64,000 nt of DNA from Bradyrhizobium sp. WSM1743 (GTDB lineage Bacteria; Pseudomonadota; Alphaproteobacteria; Rhizobiales; Xanthobacteraceae), in contig NZ_AXAZ01000001.1 in NCBI RefSeq assembly GCF_000473065.1, positions 62,001-126,000 of the forward strand, in the 5' to 3' direction. A program made the position numbers and the translations under genes. Each line of letters opens with the position of its first letter. Position 1 is the stretch's first letter. Below, one piece after another: positions 55,520 through 64,000 of this stretch. A model generated the notes under the pieces. The model was not told the origin of the DNA. It was given only the letters and a program-made list of their open reading frames with translations, and did not search any database.

Positions 55520-56299
55520 ATGACTGAATCCAACCGCGATACACAGCCTTTCCTGCAGGACGTTGCACTCATTGTCGGCGGTGGCCCGGGCATCAGTTCG
55601 AGTTGCGCCAGGCTGTTCGCGGAAAACGGGATGCGTGTCGCCGTCGCAGCCAGGAACCCGGAAAAAGCCGTCCTTGAGACTCTCGAAAAGATGCACGGCG
55701 TGCGTCGGTACGCCTGCGATGCAAGCGAACCGGAGGCCGGGGCACAGCTGTTCGCGAATGTCGCTCGAGAGATCGGAGCGCCGAGGCTTGTCGTGCATAA
55801 CATCGATGGCCGCGTTCCCGGCATTTTCCGCAAGGGCATTCTCGAAGCCGACCCGATGATGGCGCTCGAAACAATCCGAAACTCGGCATTCAGCGCGTTT
55901 CTGGTAGGTCAACAGGCAGCTCGGCTCATGCTCGGAAACGAACCCGACGTCAATGGTACGAGAGGAACGATAATCTTTACGAACGCCAGCGCGGCGCTCA
56001 AGGGCTTTCCATCGAGTGGTGCATTTGCGATGGCGTGCCATGCCAAGTCCGGACTCGCGCAAAGCATCGCGAGAGAATTGATGCCGCAGGGAATCCATGT
56101 GGCGAATGTGCCGATCGATGCCGCAATCGGTTGGACTCAGGAAGACGGCACCCGCGCGCACCGGCTGGCGGGAACGACCGTGGACGACAACATGGCCGAC
56201 CCTGTCCATATCGCGGAAACCTATCTGCAGCTGCACCGCCAGCATCGGTCGACCTGGGCTTTTGAAGTCGTGCTGCGGCCGTGGGTTGAGAAATGGTAA
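55520..56299 (+). CDS. SDR-fold protein 4 lacking the catalytic tyrosine
   Basis: The 259-residue protein has an altered glycine motif (LIVGGGPGISSSCARLF) and HNIDG near residue 93. The lysine site reads A172-C-H-A-K176, so no tyrosine is present, and it has an insertion (LGNEPDVNGTRG) relative to the other three. The end is WAFEVVLRPWVEKW, the shared signature. It stands before operator copy 3 and ligase 2, mirroring the SDR 1 / operator / ligase 1 order. Confidence 0.85.
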   Translation: MTESNRDTQPFLQDVALIVGGGPGISSSCARLFAENGMRVAVAARNPEKAVLETLEKMHGVRRYACDASEPEAGAQLFANVAREIGAPRLVVHNIDGRVPGIFRKGILEADPMMALETIRNSAFSAFLVGQQAARLMLGNEPDVNGTRGTIIFTNASAALKGFPSSGAFAMACHAKSGLAQSIARELMPQGIHVANVPIDAAIGWTQEDGTRAHRLAGTTVDDNMADPVHIAETYLQLHRQHRSTWAFEVVLRPWVEKW

Positions 56300-56413
56300 T
56301 TACGCTTAGCTGATCCCTCCGAACAAGTGCGCGGAGATCGCCAATTCTAAATTGGAATTCGATTTATGCACCAAGAATTCCGCCATTTGCTGGTACATTC
56401 ACGTCTGCTCGTC

Positions 56414-56442
56414 TTGACAGTTCTATTTTAGAACGGTTTACT
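56414..56442 (+). promoter_or_regulatory. Promoter with island operator, copy 3
   Basis: TTGACA at 56,414-56,419 overlaps by one base the 17-bp near-palindrome AGTTCTATTTTAGAACG (56,419-56,435), followed by TTTACT at 56,437-56,442 as a -10 with a 17-bp spacer. The arrangement is the same as in copy 1. A weaker palindrome, AATTCTAAATTGGAATT, lies upstream at 56,343-56,359. Ligase 2 starts at 56,531. Confidence 0.78.
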
Positions 56443-56530
56443 CCGCGGGCCGATAAGAATGAAGGATGCGGACCTCCCGGTTGAAGGGGGCCGCGCACGC
56501 TGCCGAAAACAAGGCGCGAGGGAGGATGGC

Positions 56531-58126
56531 ATGAGGAGCGTGGACGAGCTCACCGCAGCCGAACTGCTGGACGGCCTGCCGTCCAGAGTGCAGGAGGTTT
56601 ACGCGCCGTTCGTGCGGGATATTCCGGATCATCCGGCCTTCGTGGAAGGCGGGCGTGCCTGGAGCTACCGGCAGTTCGCGGATGCGGTCGACGTTGCGGC
56701 AAAGAATCTCGCCGGATTGGGCATCAGGCCCGGTGATCGCGTGATGATTGCCAGTGAGAACAGCGTGGCCCTCGGCGTGATGCTCTTCGCAGCGAGCAAG
56801 CTCGATGCCTGGGGTATTCCGGTCAATCCCCGCCTTTCGCCCCGAGAGATCGACCTGATCGGGACGCACAGCGGTGCCAGACGCATACTGTTCAACTCGG
56901 CGCTGTCGAAGGAAGCGGCCGACCATGCCAGCCGTATCGGTGCGAAAATCGGCGCCGTGGGGCCGTTCGGCGGAATCGGCATCGGTCCTCTCAATGCGGA
57001 TGCCGAAGCGGAGCCCGTCGAGAAGGATGGCGCCCACCAGGTCGCAGGCCTCTTATACACCTCAGGCACGACCGGTGCACCGAAGGGCGTCATGCTGAGT
57101 CACCGCAATCTCCTCTTCACCGCAAGGACGTCGGGAATCCTTCGCCGAAGCAGTCCAGGCGACCGCATTTACGGCGTGCTGCCGATGTCACACATCGTCG
57201 GGTATGCGATCCTACTGATTTCGACGCTGATGCACTGCGGCACGTTGCATGTCGTGGCCAAGGCCGATCCCGCTGCGCTGGCTCATGCCATCGCCGAGCA
57301 AGGGATTACGAGCCTGTTCGGCGTGCCTGCCACATATCAGCGGCTGCTTGAGCACAAGGCGGTCAAGGGCATCCAACGGCTCGAACGGGGCAGCCTGCGG
57401 ATCATGGCGGTGGCTGGCGCTCCGCTCGACCTCGATCTCAAGAAGCGGATCGAGGACGAGTTTGGAATCCCGCTGCTGAACAATTACGGCATAACGGAAT
57501 GCTCACCAGGCCTCACGGGGGTCCGTTCGGAACAGCCTGTCCCGGACGAGTCGGTCGGCCCGTTTCTTCCCGGCATCGAGCACCGGATCGTGGACGGACA
57601 AGGAAAAAAGGTGGCGACCGGTGAAGTGGGCGAATTACACGTTCGAGGTCCGAACATCATGCTCGGCTACTATCGTGCGCCTGACCTGACGGCAGCGGCG
57701 ATCGATGAGCAGGGATGGTTCAACACGGGGGATCTCGCGCGGGTGAACGGCAAGGGGCATCTCTATATCGCCGGCCGCACCAAGGAGCTTATCATCCGCT
57801 CCGGCTTCAACGTTTATCCCGCCGAGGTGGAGGCCGTTCTGAACGCGCACGACCAGGTCGTTCAGTCGGCCGTCGTCGGACGAAAGGTCGAGGGCAACGA
57901 GGAGGTCGTCGCGTTCGTTCAGCTTCTCCCCGGTGCGAGCATCAGCGCGGAAGACCTCAAGGCGTACACGGCCCAATTGCTCACGTCCTACAAGCGTCCG
58001 ACCGAATTGATTGTGCTTGACGCTCTACCCTCGGCCTCCACCGGCAAGATACTGAAACACAAGCTGCGGGAGATGGCGAACGAACAGGCCGCCCCGAAGG
58101 CGTCCCGTGCGGCAGCCGCTGGCTGA
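56531..58126 (+). CDS. Acyl-CoA ligase 2 (AMP-forming), paralogue of ligase 1
   Basis: The 531-residue enzyme has LLYTSGTTGAPKGVMLSH, NYGITECSPGLTGVRSEQ, GWFNTGDLARVNGKGHLY and TGKILKHKLREM with the catalytic lysine. It aligns along its whole length with ligase 1, including shared stretches such as IIRSGFNVYPAEVEAVL. The ATG at 56,531 has GGGAGG just before it; an upstream ATG at 56,459 is less likely. Two paralogues behind the same operator suggest related acids or two stages of the pathway. Confidence 0.92.
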   Translation: MRSVDELTAAELLDGLPSRVQEVYAPFVRDIPDHPAFVEGGRAWSYRQFADAVDVAAKNLAGLGIRPGDRVMIASENSVALGVMLFAASKLDAWGIPVNPRLSPREIDLIGTHSGARRILFNSALSKEAADHASRIGAKIGAVGPFGGIGIGPLNADAEAEPVEKDGAHQVAGLLYTSGTTGAPKGVMLSHRNLLFTARTSGILRRSSPGDRIYGVLPMSHIVGYAILLISTLMHCGTLHVVAKADPAALAHAIAEQGITSLFGVPATYQRLLEHKAVKGIQRLERGSLRIMAVAGAPLDLDLKKRIEDEFGIPLLNNYGITECSPGLTGVRSEQPVPDESVGPFLPGIEHRIVDGQGKKVATGEVGELHVRGPNIMLGYYRAPDLTAAAIDEQGWFNTGDLARVNGKGHLYIAGRTKELIIRSGFNVYPAEVEAVLNAHDQVVQSAVVGRKVEGNEEVVAFVQLLPGASISAEDLKAYTAQLLTSYKRPTELIVLDALPSASTGKILKHKLREMANEQAAPKASRAAAAG

Positions 58127-58210
58127 CGGGCGTCAGGAGTGATTTGAACGGCAATATGCCGGTTCAAGAAAGAACGTTAGCGACGGACTTGTCGCTGAAG
58201 GGAGATGATA

Positions 58211-59404
58211 ATGTTGAGAAGCGCCATGATTGTAGCCGCGCTCGCGGCATCCATAGCCGGCGGGCATGCGCAGACGCCGGGCGTCACCGAATCCGAGATA
58301 AAGATAGGAGCGACGTTCCCTTTCAGCGGCCCCGCTTCGCCGCTCAGCAATACCGGAAAGGGCATGATCGCCTACGTCAATTCGATCAACGAGCGTGGCG
58401 GCATCAACGGGCGGAAGATCAACCTCATCACCTACGACGATGGTTACAGCCCTCCCAAGACGGTGGAGCAGACCAGGAAACTCATCGAGAGCGACGAGGT
58501 GGCGTTCCTGTTTGGCCCGTTGGGTACGCCCGGCATCAGCGCCACCATCAAGTACGTCAACGCGAAGAAAGTGCCGCACCCGTTTGTCGTGAGCGGGGTC
58601 AGCAAGTTCACGAATTTCGCTGAATTCCCGATGACCACGACGGGATTGCCAAGCTACGACACCGAAGGACGAATCTACGCAAAATACATCACCCGGACCC
58701 GTCCCGACGCGAAGATCGCGATACTGTATCAGAACGATGATTTGGGTAAGGACTTCGTCAATGCATTCAAGGCCTACCTGAAGGACGATTTCAACAAGAA
58801 AGTCGTCGTGTCCTCCTATGAGGTGACCGAACCGACCATTGATTCCCACGTCGTGTCGCTTAAGTCATCTGGCGCAGAGGCCTTTCTGGTCGCCGGCACG
58901 CCGAAATTCGCAGCGCAGGCCATCAAGAAAGTCGATGAAATCGGTTGGAGGCCGCTGTTCCTGATCAACTTCGTTTCGAGCTCCGTGTCGTCGACCATCG
59001 TCCCCGCGGGGCCGGAAAAGGCCGTGGGCATAGTTGCCGCGACAATCACCAAGGATCCGAACGACAAGAAGTGGGCCGATGATCCGGGCATTAAGTGGTA
59101 CCGCGACTTTTTTGCCAAATACCTGTCAGGCGCCGATATCGGCGACAACAATTATCTGTTCGGTACCCAGCAGGGACAGATCCTGGAGCAGGTGCTCAAG
59201 CAGTGCGGCAACGATCTCTCGCGCGAGAACATCGTCAAGCAATCGCGGAGCATACGCGCGCTGTCTCTTCCGACTTCCATACCGGGTGTCGTGATCAACA
59301 CGGGCCCGGAAGGCAGCATGGCGTACACGCAGCTACAGCTTCAGCGCTGGAACGGGACCACGTGGGAGCAATTCGGTGACGTACTCAGTGCCGACGCAAA
59401 GTGA
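58211..59404 (+). CDS. Periplasmic Liv-type substrate-binding protein
   Basis: The protein of about 397 residues has a signal peptide (MLRSAMIVAALAASIAGGHA) and the LivJ/LivK type I fold: TESEIKIGATFPFSGPASPL, GGINGRKINLITYDDGYSP, and YDTEGRIYAKYITRTRPDAKI. Such proteins bind branched amino acids or, in catabolic clusters, aromatic and other organic acids. The ATG at 58,211 is taken because GGGAG is too close to the ATG at 58,205. No permease or ATPase gene follows, so it must share a transporter encoded elsewhere. Confidence 0.9.
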   Translation: MLRSAMIVAALAASIAGGHAQTPGVTESEIKIGATFPFSGPASPLSNTGKGMIAYVNSINERGGINGRKINLITYDDGYSPPKTVEQTRKLIESDEVAFLFGPLGTPGISATIKYVNAKKVPHPFVVSGVSKFTNFAEFPMTTTGLPSYDTEGRIYAKYITRTRPDAKIAILYQNDDLGKDFVNAFKAYLKDDFNKKVVVSSYEVTEPTIDSHVVSLKSSGAEAFLVAGTPKFAAQAIKKVDEIGWRPLFLINFVSSSVSSTIVPAGPEKAVGIVAATITKDPNDKKWADDPGIKWYRDFFAKYLSGADIGDNNYLFGTQQGQILEQVLKQCGNDLSRENIVKQSRSIRALSLPTSIPGVVINTGPEGSMAYTQLQLQRWNGTTWEQFGDVLSADAK

Positions 59405-59474
59405 ATTGTACCTTCTGAACATGCGGGGCGGATGATCTAAGCCCGCAAAACGACCACCAGATCATGGAGCACGG

Positions 59475-60575
59475 ATGTCCAGCGACGTTCTTTTCCGGCC
59501 TTTCAAGCTGAAAGGGCTGAACATGCCGAACCGGGTCGTGATGGCGCCGATGACGCGCTCATTCTCTCCGGGCGGAATCCCGACCGAAGACGTCGCGCGG
59601 TATTACCGCCGGCGTGCCGAAGGAGCGGTCGGATTCATCATATCGGAGGGTACGGGCGTGGATCGTCCGGCATCCCTGAACGATCCGAACGTTCCCCGTT
59701 TTCACGGAGAGAAGGAGCTGGCGGGGTGGCGGCGTGTGGTCGACGAGGTGCATGCCGCGGGTGGTCTGATGGCACCGCAGCTATGGCACGTCGGAGCCGT
59801 TCGCACCCGCGCCAAGGATTGGTCTCCTCCGGGTCCCTACGACAGTCCGTCCGGCCTGTCGCGACCGGAGAAGAAATTCGGCGAGCCGATGACCGAAGAG
59901 GACATCGCAGACGCCATCCGCGCTTTCGCCGATGCGGCGCTTGCCGCGAAGCGCTTGGGGTTCGACGCCGTCGAATTGCATGGCGCGCACGGCTATCTGA
60001 TCGATCAATTCTTCTGGGAAGGCACCAATCGCCGCGAGGATGCCTATGGAGGCAAGGACCTGCCGGGCCGGGCCCGGTTTGCCGCTGATATCGTTCAGGC
60101 CGTGCGCAAGTCGGTCGGATCCGACTTTCCGATATTGCTGCGGATCAGCCAGTGGAAACAGCAGGACTACGAGGTGGAGCTGGCCGATACGCCTCGCGCG
60201 TTGGAAGCCTGGCTCAAACCTCTGGTCGACGCGGGGGTCGACATTCTGCATTGCTCACAACGGCGCTTCTGGGAGCCGGAGTTCGATGGTTCCGATTTGA
60301 ACTTCGCCGGATGGGCCAAAAAGGTGACGGGAGTGCCGACGATCTCGGTCGGGTCGGTCGGCCTGACCGGCGAGTTCATCGCGGCATATGGCGGGGAGAG
60401 CTCCCGTCCGGCGTCCCTCGACGAACTGATCCGCCGCCTCGATCGCGAGGAGTTCGATCTTGTCGCGGTGGGGCGGGCGCTGCTTCAGGATCCGCGATGG
60501 CTCCTAAAGATACGCGACGGCCGGACGGAGGAATTGATGGCCTTCGAACGGACTGCGTTTGCTGCGCTGAGCTAA
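59475..60575 (+). CDS. Old yellow enzyme family NADH:flavin oxidoreductase
   Basis: The 366-residue FMN barrel starts LFRPFKLKGLNMPNRVVMAPMTRSF, typical of the family, and has QLWHVGAVRTR and the active-site block LHGAHGYLIDQFFWEGTNRRED, where the two histidines hold the substrate carbonyl. Members reduce alpha,beta-unsaturated ketones, or enoyl-CoA in some cases. It follows the binding-protein gene by 70 bp and may saturate a ring ketone or enone of the substrate. Confidence 0.92.
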   Translation: MSSDVLFRPFKLKGLNMPNRVVMAPMTRSFSPGGIPTEDVARYYRRRAEGAVGFIISEGTGVDRPASLNDPNVPRFHGEKELAGWRRVVDEVHAAGGLMAPQLWHVGAVRTRAKDWSPPGPYDSPSGLSRPEKKFGEPMTEEDIADAIRAFADAALAAKRLGFDAVELHGAHGYLIDQFFWEGTNRREDAYGGKDLPGRARFAADIVQAVRKSVGSDFPILLRISQWKQQDYEVELADTPRALEAWLKPLVDAGVDILHCSQRRFWEPEFDGSDLNFAGWAKKVTGVPTISVGSVGLTGEFIAAYGGESSRPASLDELIRRLDREEFDLVAVGRALLQDPRWLLKIRDGRTEELMAFERTAFAALS

Positions 60576-60730
60576 GCGTCGCCGCTGAATAAAGGTTGTC
60601 CAAATATTTGGTGGCCGGTATTCCGGCGATCTGTCCAAGCTGGTTGCTAAAGAAGATCGGCGCATGCCGGTCGACGGCAGAGGCGTGCGCGTCATTGTGC
60701 AGTCGCCTGGAAGCAATTCGGAGACAAACA

Positions 60731-61522
60731 ATGAGCGACACCAAGACCCAAGCCGGCCGAATCCGCACCGAGGTGCACGGGCATGTGTTCAAGATCATCA
60801 TCGACAACGTGGCGAAGAAGAACTCATTCAGTCCGCAGATGATGGCGCAGATGTCGGATGCGATGACCCTTCTCGATCGCACCGACGATTATTGGGTCGG
60901 GGTACTCTGCGCCGAGGGCCCGGATTTCACGGCCGGGCTGGATATGCCGAAGTTCTTCGGACCCAAGGCCGAGAATACCGAGCCAAAGCCCGGCAACATC
61001 GATGCGTTCGCCTTGAAGAGCCGGTGCCGCAAGCCGATTGTGACGGCCGTACAGGGGATCTGCTTCACAATCGGAATCGAAATGATGCTGGCTGGCGACA
61101 TCGTCGTGGCGGCCGACGACGCCAGGTTCTGTCAGATGGAATCCAAGCGCGGGATCGCGCCTCTTGGTGGTGCCCATTTCCGGTATTTGACGCGGGCGGG
61201 CTGGGGAGACGCGATGTATCACCTGTTCCTGTGCGACGAGTTCGGCGCAGCCCGGGCTCACAAGATCGGCTTCGTTCAGGAAGTCGTTGCACCCGGCCAG
61301 CAGATTGCGCGCGCGATGGAGATTGCGAATTTGATCGCCAAGAACGCGCCGATCGGCATTCAGGTGACGAAAGAGGCCGCGTTGAAATACATCGAGGCCG
61401 GCGAGAGAGCCGCGATCGACTACATTCCCAAGATCAAGGATCGCGTCTTCAGCAGCGAGGACATGAAAGAAGGCATCCAGTCTTTCGTGGAACGTCGCTC
61501 GGCCGTGTTCCGCGGGAAATAG
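60731..61522 (+). CDS. Enoyl-CoA hydratase/isomerase family protein
   Basis: The 263-residue protein begins MSDTKTQAGRIRTEVHGHVF and has the crotonase blocks FTAGLDMPKFFG, AVQGICFTIGIEMMLAGDIV and CQMESKRGIAPLGGAHFRYL. The first catalytic glutamate site falls in the ESKRGIAPLG segment. The frame is open to 60,596, but the ATG at 60,731 fits the family. It is the last coding gene of the island, 155 bp after the flavoprotein gene. Confidence 0.9.
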   Translation: MSDTKTQAGRIRTEVHGHVFKIIIDNVAKKNSFSPQMMAQMSDAMTLLDRTDDYWVGVLCAEGPDFTAGLDMPKFFGPKAENTEPKPGNIDAFALKSRCRKPIVTAVQGICFTIGIEMMLAGDIVVAADDARFCQMESKRGIAPLGGAHFRYLTRAGWGDAMYHLFLCDEFGAARAHKIGFVQEVVAPGQQIARAMEIANLIAKNAPIGIQVTKEAALKYIEAGERAAIDYIPKIKDRVFSSEDMKEGIQSFVERRSAVFRGK

Positions 61523-61975
61523 AATCCGGCGGACCGCACAGTTGGACGTCGCTCACGAGCCGGAGGATTTGACCATGGGAAGCCGTGTTGGGCCGCCTTG
61601 TGGCGTCTATCTCTTGACCCTCTTACGACGCGGTTGATGTAGTCGTGGGGTCAAGCAAACTCGGCGATCGTGTGTGGGAGCTTGCGTGATGGAAACTGCG
61701 GCGCTCCCTGTAGATTGTGCGAACGTTGAATTGGCCAGCGCGACAGCGGGTCCCGATTTTGGTCTCTCGGCGCACTCGTTAGTAGCTGTCAAGCCGCTGC
61801 TTCAAGGGCGGCTTTTGACGAACTACCAAGGGTCTAGGTCGCGGGTTGGCTGCCCGATTGTGATCCGCGCTGGGCGCTTTTCCATTTGGAAAAGCCTGCT
61901 AAGCAATTGACCTCACTAGGAGCGAATTCGCACATTTTTTCCAAATGCGGCTTGAAATCGTTGAATAATCAAACT
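61523..61975. other. Non-coding stretch before the right repeat
   Basis: The 450 bp between the last island gene and the right tRNA repeat hold no supportable gene. A plus-strand frame of 78 codons (61,674-61,910) has no recognisable domain and no good ribosome-binding site. AT-rich stretches near 61,930-61,975 may be part of the recombination region. Confidence 0.45.
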
Positions 61976-62023
61976 GATTTTGATTCCGCCATTCGGAGGT
62001 TCGATCCCTCCCGCCCCAGCCAG
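61976..62023 (+). repeat. Right attachment-like direct repeat (tRNA-Gln 3' fragment)
   Basis: The 48 bp are identical to 33,480-33,527: the 3' half of the anticodon arm, the T arm, the acceptor 3' strand and CCA. The 5' half of a tRNA is missing here, so this is an att footprint and not a gene. Confidence 0.9.
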
Positions 62024-62343
62024 GTCTCAAGCTGTTGAGTTCATTCGGTAAGCAGTTTCATCCCAGTCAGGTCTTTTGGGCGCGTTTGGAAAAGGAGATT
62101 CTGAGGCTCGGTCCAGAATTGAGCTGAACGGCGTGGCCATGGTGGCTTATCTCCGAGGCTTCCATCCCAACATATACGGCGGAGGCTGCTCGGGCAGGTC
62201 TGCTTTGCCCTCATCGTAGAATAGGGTGCTACGGCGAACGAAGTGGACAACCGGTCGAGCTGCGCTTGTGCGGAATTGCAGCCGTGCTGCAGTTTGTCCA
62301 GCCGGCGGCCTCGGGGGCGGTCGCTGCCCGCTGCCAGGGACGA
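62024..62343. repeat. Diverged copy of the island left-end sequence
   Basis: The stretch aligns with 33,528-33,850 starting TCTCAAGCTGTTGAGTTC and continues with the same landmarks at lower identity until about 62,330. No gene is supportable. Presence of left-end-like sequence after the right repeat suggests a second, related element joined here, or an older duplication of the tRNA flank. Confidence 0.6.
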
Positions 62344-63324
62344 TTACGACTGCAAATCGCGTGGCCTTCGTTTCCTTGGCCGACCGGAACGAAGTAGACC
62401 CCGCACGTCCTGCTGTTGAAAGAGCTCCCCGCACAGGTCACGCAACCATTGGCTCGCCGGGTCGTGATGGAAGCGAGCGTGCCAATATTGCTTCACCGTA
62501 AAGCCGGCGATCGCCAGCGGGCAATCGAGCACGCGCAGTCCGTAATAGTGAGCCAGCGTTTCGCCAATGTGCCTCGGCAGGGTGGCGATCAGGTCAGTCG
62601 TCCCGACGATTGCGGGCAGTCCCAAAAAGCCGGGGAGCTCGAGCGCAACGTCAAGGACTATCCGCTGCTCCTTTAGCGCGTCCGCAAGCAATTGATGTCC
62701 GGTGCCGGAACGAATGAGGACGTGCGCCTCCCGCCTGAAATCCTTTGCGGTGATGCCGTCGCGGATCCGGGCATGTTTTGCGTTCGCCAGGCAGACCCAG
62801 TCCTGCGGAAAGAGTGCCTGCTGGAAGTGTCCGGCGTCGAGATCCGAGATGTAGCCGAGCGCCAGATCGGCCTCGCCAGACTGCAGCATTCGTGGGGTAT
62901 CGCCGCCGATCTGCGCTGCCTCGATGCGGATGCCCGGCGCAACGCGGCGAACGTGGGCGAGGATGGCCGGAAGCAGCGTGATGTGGCTCGCATCCGTCAT
63001 GCAGATTACGAAGCGGCGCTTTGCAGTCGCCGGATCAAACTCGGGGCGAAGCTCCGCCAGACGACGCAGCGTCTCCAACGCTTGTCTGGCCGTGCCGATG
63101 AGTGCCTCGGCGCGCGGAGTCGGCAGCATTCCCTCCGCTGACCGGATGAAGAGCGGATCGTTCAGTTCCTTTCGCAGGCGCGCCAGCCAGATCGAAATGG
63201 TCGGCTGGCTTTGACCGAGCTTCTCGGCTGCCTTGGTGACGCTGCCCGTGGCGAACAACGCATCGAAGAGCCGGAGCAGGCGCGGATCCAGCAGGTTCGT
63301 CTCGGAGGGGTCCCGGTGCTTCAT
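62344..63324 (-). CDS. LysR-family transcriptional regulator
   Basis: The 326-residue protein has the LysR helix-turn-helix (about residues 14-73: LLRLFDALFATGSVTKAAEKLGQSQP, then SIWLARLRKELNDPLFIRS) and a periplasmic-binding-like effector domain (about 95-300). The N-terminal layout (DPRLLRLFDALFATGSVT) resembles the NodD/PcaQ-like branch. It is divergent from the ketopantoate-reductase-type gene at 63,427, with a palindrome between them, the usual layout for a LysR activator and its target. It lies outside the island as bounded by the tRNA repeats. Confidence 0.92.
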   Translation of the reverse strand: MKHRDPSETNLLDPRLLRLFDALFATGSVTKAAEKLGQSQPTISIWLARLRKELNDPLFIRSAEGMLPTPRAEALIGTARQALETLRRLAELRPEFDPATAKRRFVICMTDASHITLLPAILAHVRRVAPGIRIEAAQIGGDTPRMLQSGEADLALGYISDLDAGHFQQALFPQDWVCLANAKHARIRDGITAKDFRREAHVLIRSGTGHQLLADALKEQRIVLDVALELPGFLGLPAIVGTTDLIATLPRHIGETLAHYYGLRVLDCPLAIAGFTVKQYWHARFHHDPASQWLRDLCGELFQQQDVRGLLRSGRPRKRRPRDLQS

Positions 63325-63339
63325 TGCGATCTGAAATAA

Positions 63340-63365
63340 TGGATATAAGGATCATAGCATATCCA
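63340..63365. promoter_or_regulatory. Candidate LysR binding site
   Basis: TGGATAT (63,340-63,346) and ATATCCA (63,359-63,365) form a perfect 7-bp inverted repeat with a 12-base spacer, close to the T-N11-A form of LysR sites. It lies 15 bp from the LysR start and 61 bp before the reductase gene. Confidence 0.65.
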
Positions 63366-63426
63366 AATACCGGGCAGCCTGCTACCACGCTTCCAACGCC
63401 AAAACGGGCGAGGGAGAAGCGTTCGG

Positions 63427-64000
63427 ATGAGGATCTGCTTTATCGGAGCGGGAGCCCTGGGCTCGACCATCGGCGGCACGCTGGCGCGCGGTGGTGCCGA
63501 GATTTGGTTGATCGATCCGTTTCAGGCTCATGTCGACGCGGTCAATGCTGCGGGCCTGCGGATGCTCGAAGGCGACGCCGAGACAGTTGTGAAGGTCTCT
63601 GCCTGCACCTCCGCGGCCCAGGTCGGCATCGTGGCGGACCTCGTCATTGTCCTCGTCAAGTCCTACCACACGCGGGATGCGATCCGGGCGGCAGCGCCGA
63701 TCATCGGGCCGCAGACGGTTGTGATGTCGCTTCAGAATGGTCTTGGCCACGAGGACATCCTTGCGGAGGAAGTTGGTCGTGACCGGGTCATGGCAGGCAA
63801 GACCTACGTTGGCGGCGTGCTGCTCGGCCCTGGTCATGTTCGCTCCGGGGTCATCGGCAAGGAAACCATCATCGGCGAACTTGATGGGCGCCTGACGGAA
63901 CGCGCACAGCGAATTTCCGAGACGTTCAATCGTGCCGGCATTCTCACGCTGCTCAGCGACAACATCCTGGGCACGATGTGGGACAAGCTGTTCATCAACG
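63427..64000 (+). CDS. Ketopantoate reductase family protein, 5' part (cut by right edge)
   Basis: The first 191 residues are visible: MRICFIGAGALGSTIGGTLA with the NADPH-binding GxGxxG, VILVKSYHTRDAI-like LVIVLVKSYHTRDAIRAAAP, and SLQNGLGHEDIL with the conserved Asn. The ApbA/PanE family reduces 2-ketopantoate for pantothenate synthesis, but many members reduce other 2-keto acids. Regulation by a divergent LysR argues for a catabolic or special role over the housekeeping panE. GGGAGAAG lies before the ATG. Confidence 0.85.
   Translation, partial: MRICFIGAGALGSTIGGTLARGGAEIWLIDPFQAHVDAVNAAGLRMLEGDAETVVKVSACTSAAQVGIVADLVIVLVKSYHTRDAIRAAAPIIGPQTVVMSLQNGLGHEDILAEEVGRDRVMAGKTYVGGVLLGPGHVRSGVIGKETIIGELDGRLTERAQRISETFNRAGILTLLSDNILGTMWDKLFIN

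Noticed and set aside
58162..58175. A fourth island operator (GTTC-AAGAAA-GAAC) before the binding-protein gene
   Set aside because: The spacer is six bases instead of seven, the outer A and T are absent and no promoter elements flank it, so it is not counted with the three good copies.
61674..61910. A 78-codon gene near the right repeat
   Set aside because: No domain, no clear ribosome-binding site and no conservation cue.

Overview
The window reads as a high-GC alphaproteobacterial chromosome, most likely Bradyrhizobium or a close relative. The grounds are the gene content (pdxH, a DnaJ-family protein, an ECF sigma/anti-sigma pair, fabI, aroC, clpS, tlyA, dxs, xseB), heavy use of acyl-CoA enzymes and ABC uptake genes, and short palindromic repeats of the kinds common in that genus. 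No rRNA, CRISPR array, complete insertion sequence or phage structural gene is visible. There is one intact tRNA gene.

Left part (1-33,450), mostly core genome. Positions 1-8,316 hold housekeeping genes in short units. Positions 8,361-10,932 form a minus-strand fluoride-response operon: a fluoride riboswitch aptamer, an intrinsic terminator in the leader, an MFS transporter, two tandem crcB fluoride-channel genes and a DUF190 gene. Positions 11,246-14,473 hold a DUF1194 von Willebrand-like protein, a protein with an internal tandem duplication, a nucleotidyltransferase and an exported protein. Positions 14,490-20,421 hold a divergent GntR regulator and a five-gene operon: HMG-CoA lyase, class III CoA-transferase and an NMT1/THI5-type ABC importer. 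It looks like a route for uptake, CoA activation and cleavage of an organic acid, possibly 3-hydroxy-3-methylglutarate. Positions 20,488-33,190 carry RNA methyltransferases, dxs, xseB, a histone-deacetylase-like amidohydrolase, a 5'-nucleotidase, an enoyl-CoA hydratase, an MFS transporter and an acyl-CoA dehydrogenase.

Right part (33,452-62,023), a putative genomic island. The tRNA-Gln(TTG) gene at 33,452-33,526 is intact. Its 3' portion is repeated exactly over 48 bp at 61,976-62,023, the usual footprint of integration into a tRNA gene. The 28.5 kb between the repeats is almost wholly a catabolic cluster: two paralogous acyl-CoA ligases, a class III CoA-transferase, a paired acyl-CoA dehydrogenase, two thiolases, two enoyl-CoA hydratases, a nitronate-monooxygenase-like flavoprotein, an old-yellow-enzyme homologue, a single-subunit molybdopterin oxidoreductase, a thiol isomerase, a glutathione transferase, a zinc-independent MDR reductase, an orphan Liv-type binding protein and an MFS exporter. 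It also has four unusual SDR paralogues that lack the catalytic tyrosine and share a C-terminal signature. Three promoters in the island carry the same 17-bp palindrome (AGTTCWAWWWWAGAACT) between the -35 and -10 elements, so the cluster seems to be one regulon. HxlR and TetR regulators lie inside. No integrase is visible. The sequence just after each tRNA repeat is a diverged copy of the other, suggesting successive related insertions at one site.

The window ends with a LysR regulator divergent from a ketopantoate-reductase-family gene that is cut by the right edge. The island's substrate cannot be read from sequence alone. The enzymes fit CoA-dependent breakdown of a hydrophobic, probably cyclic or branched carboxylic acid.
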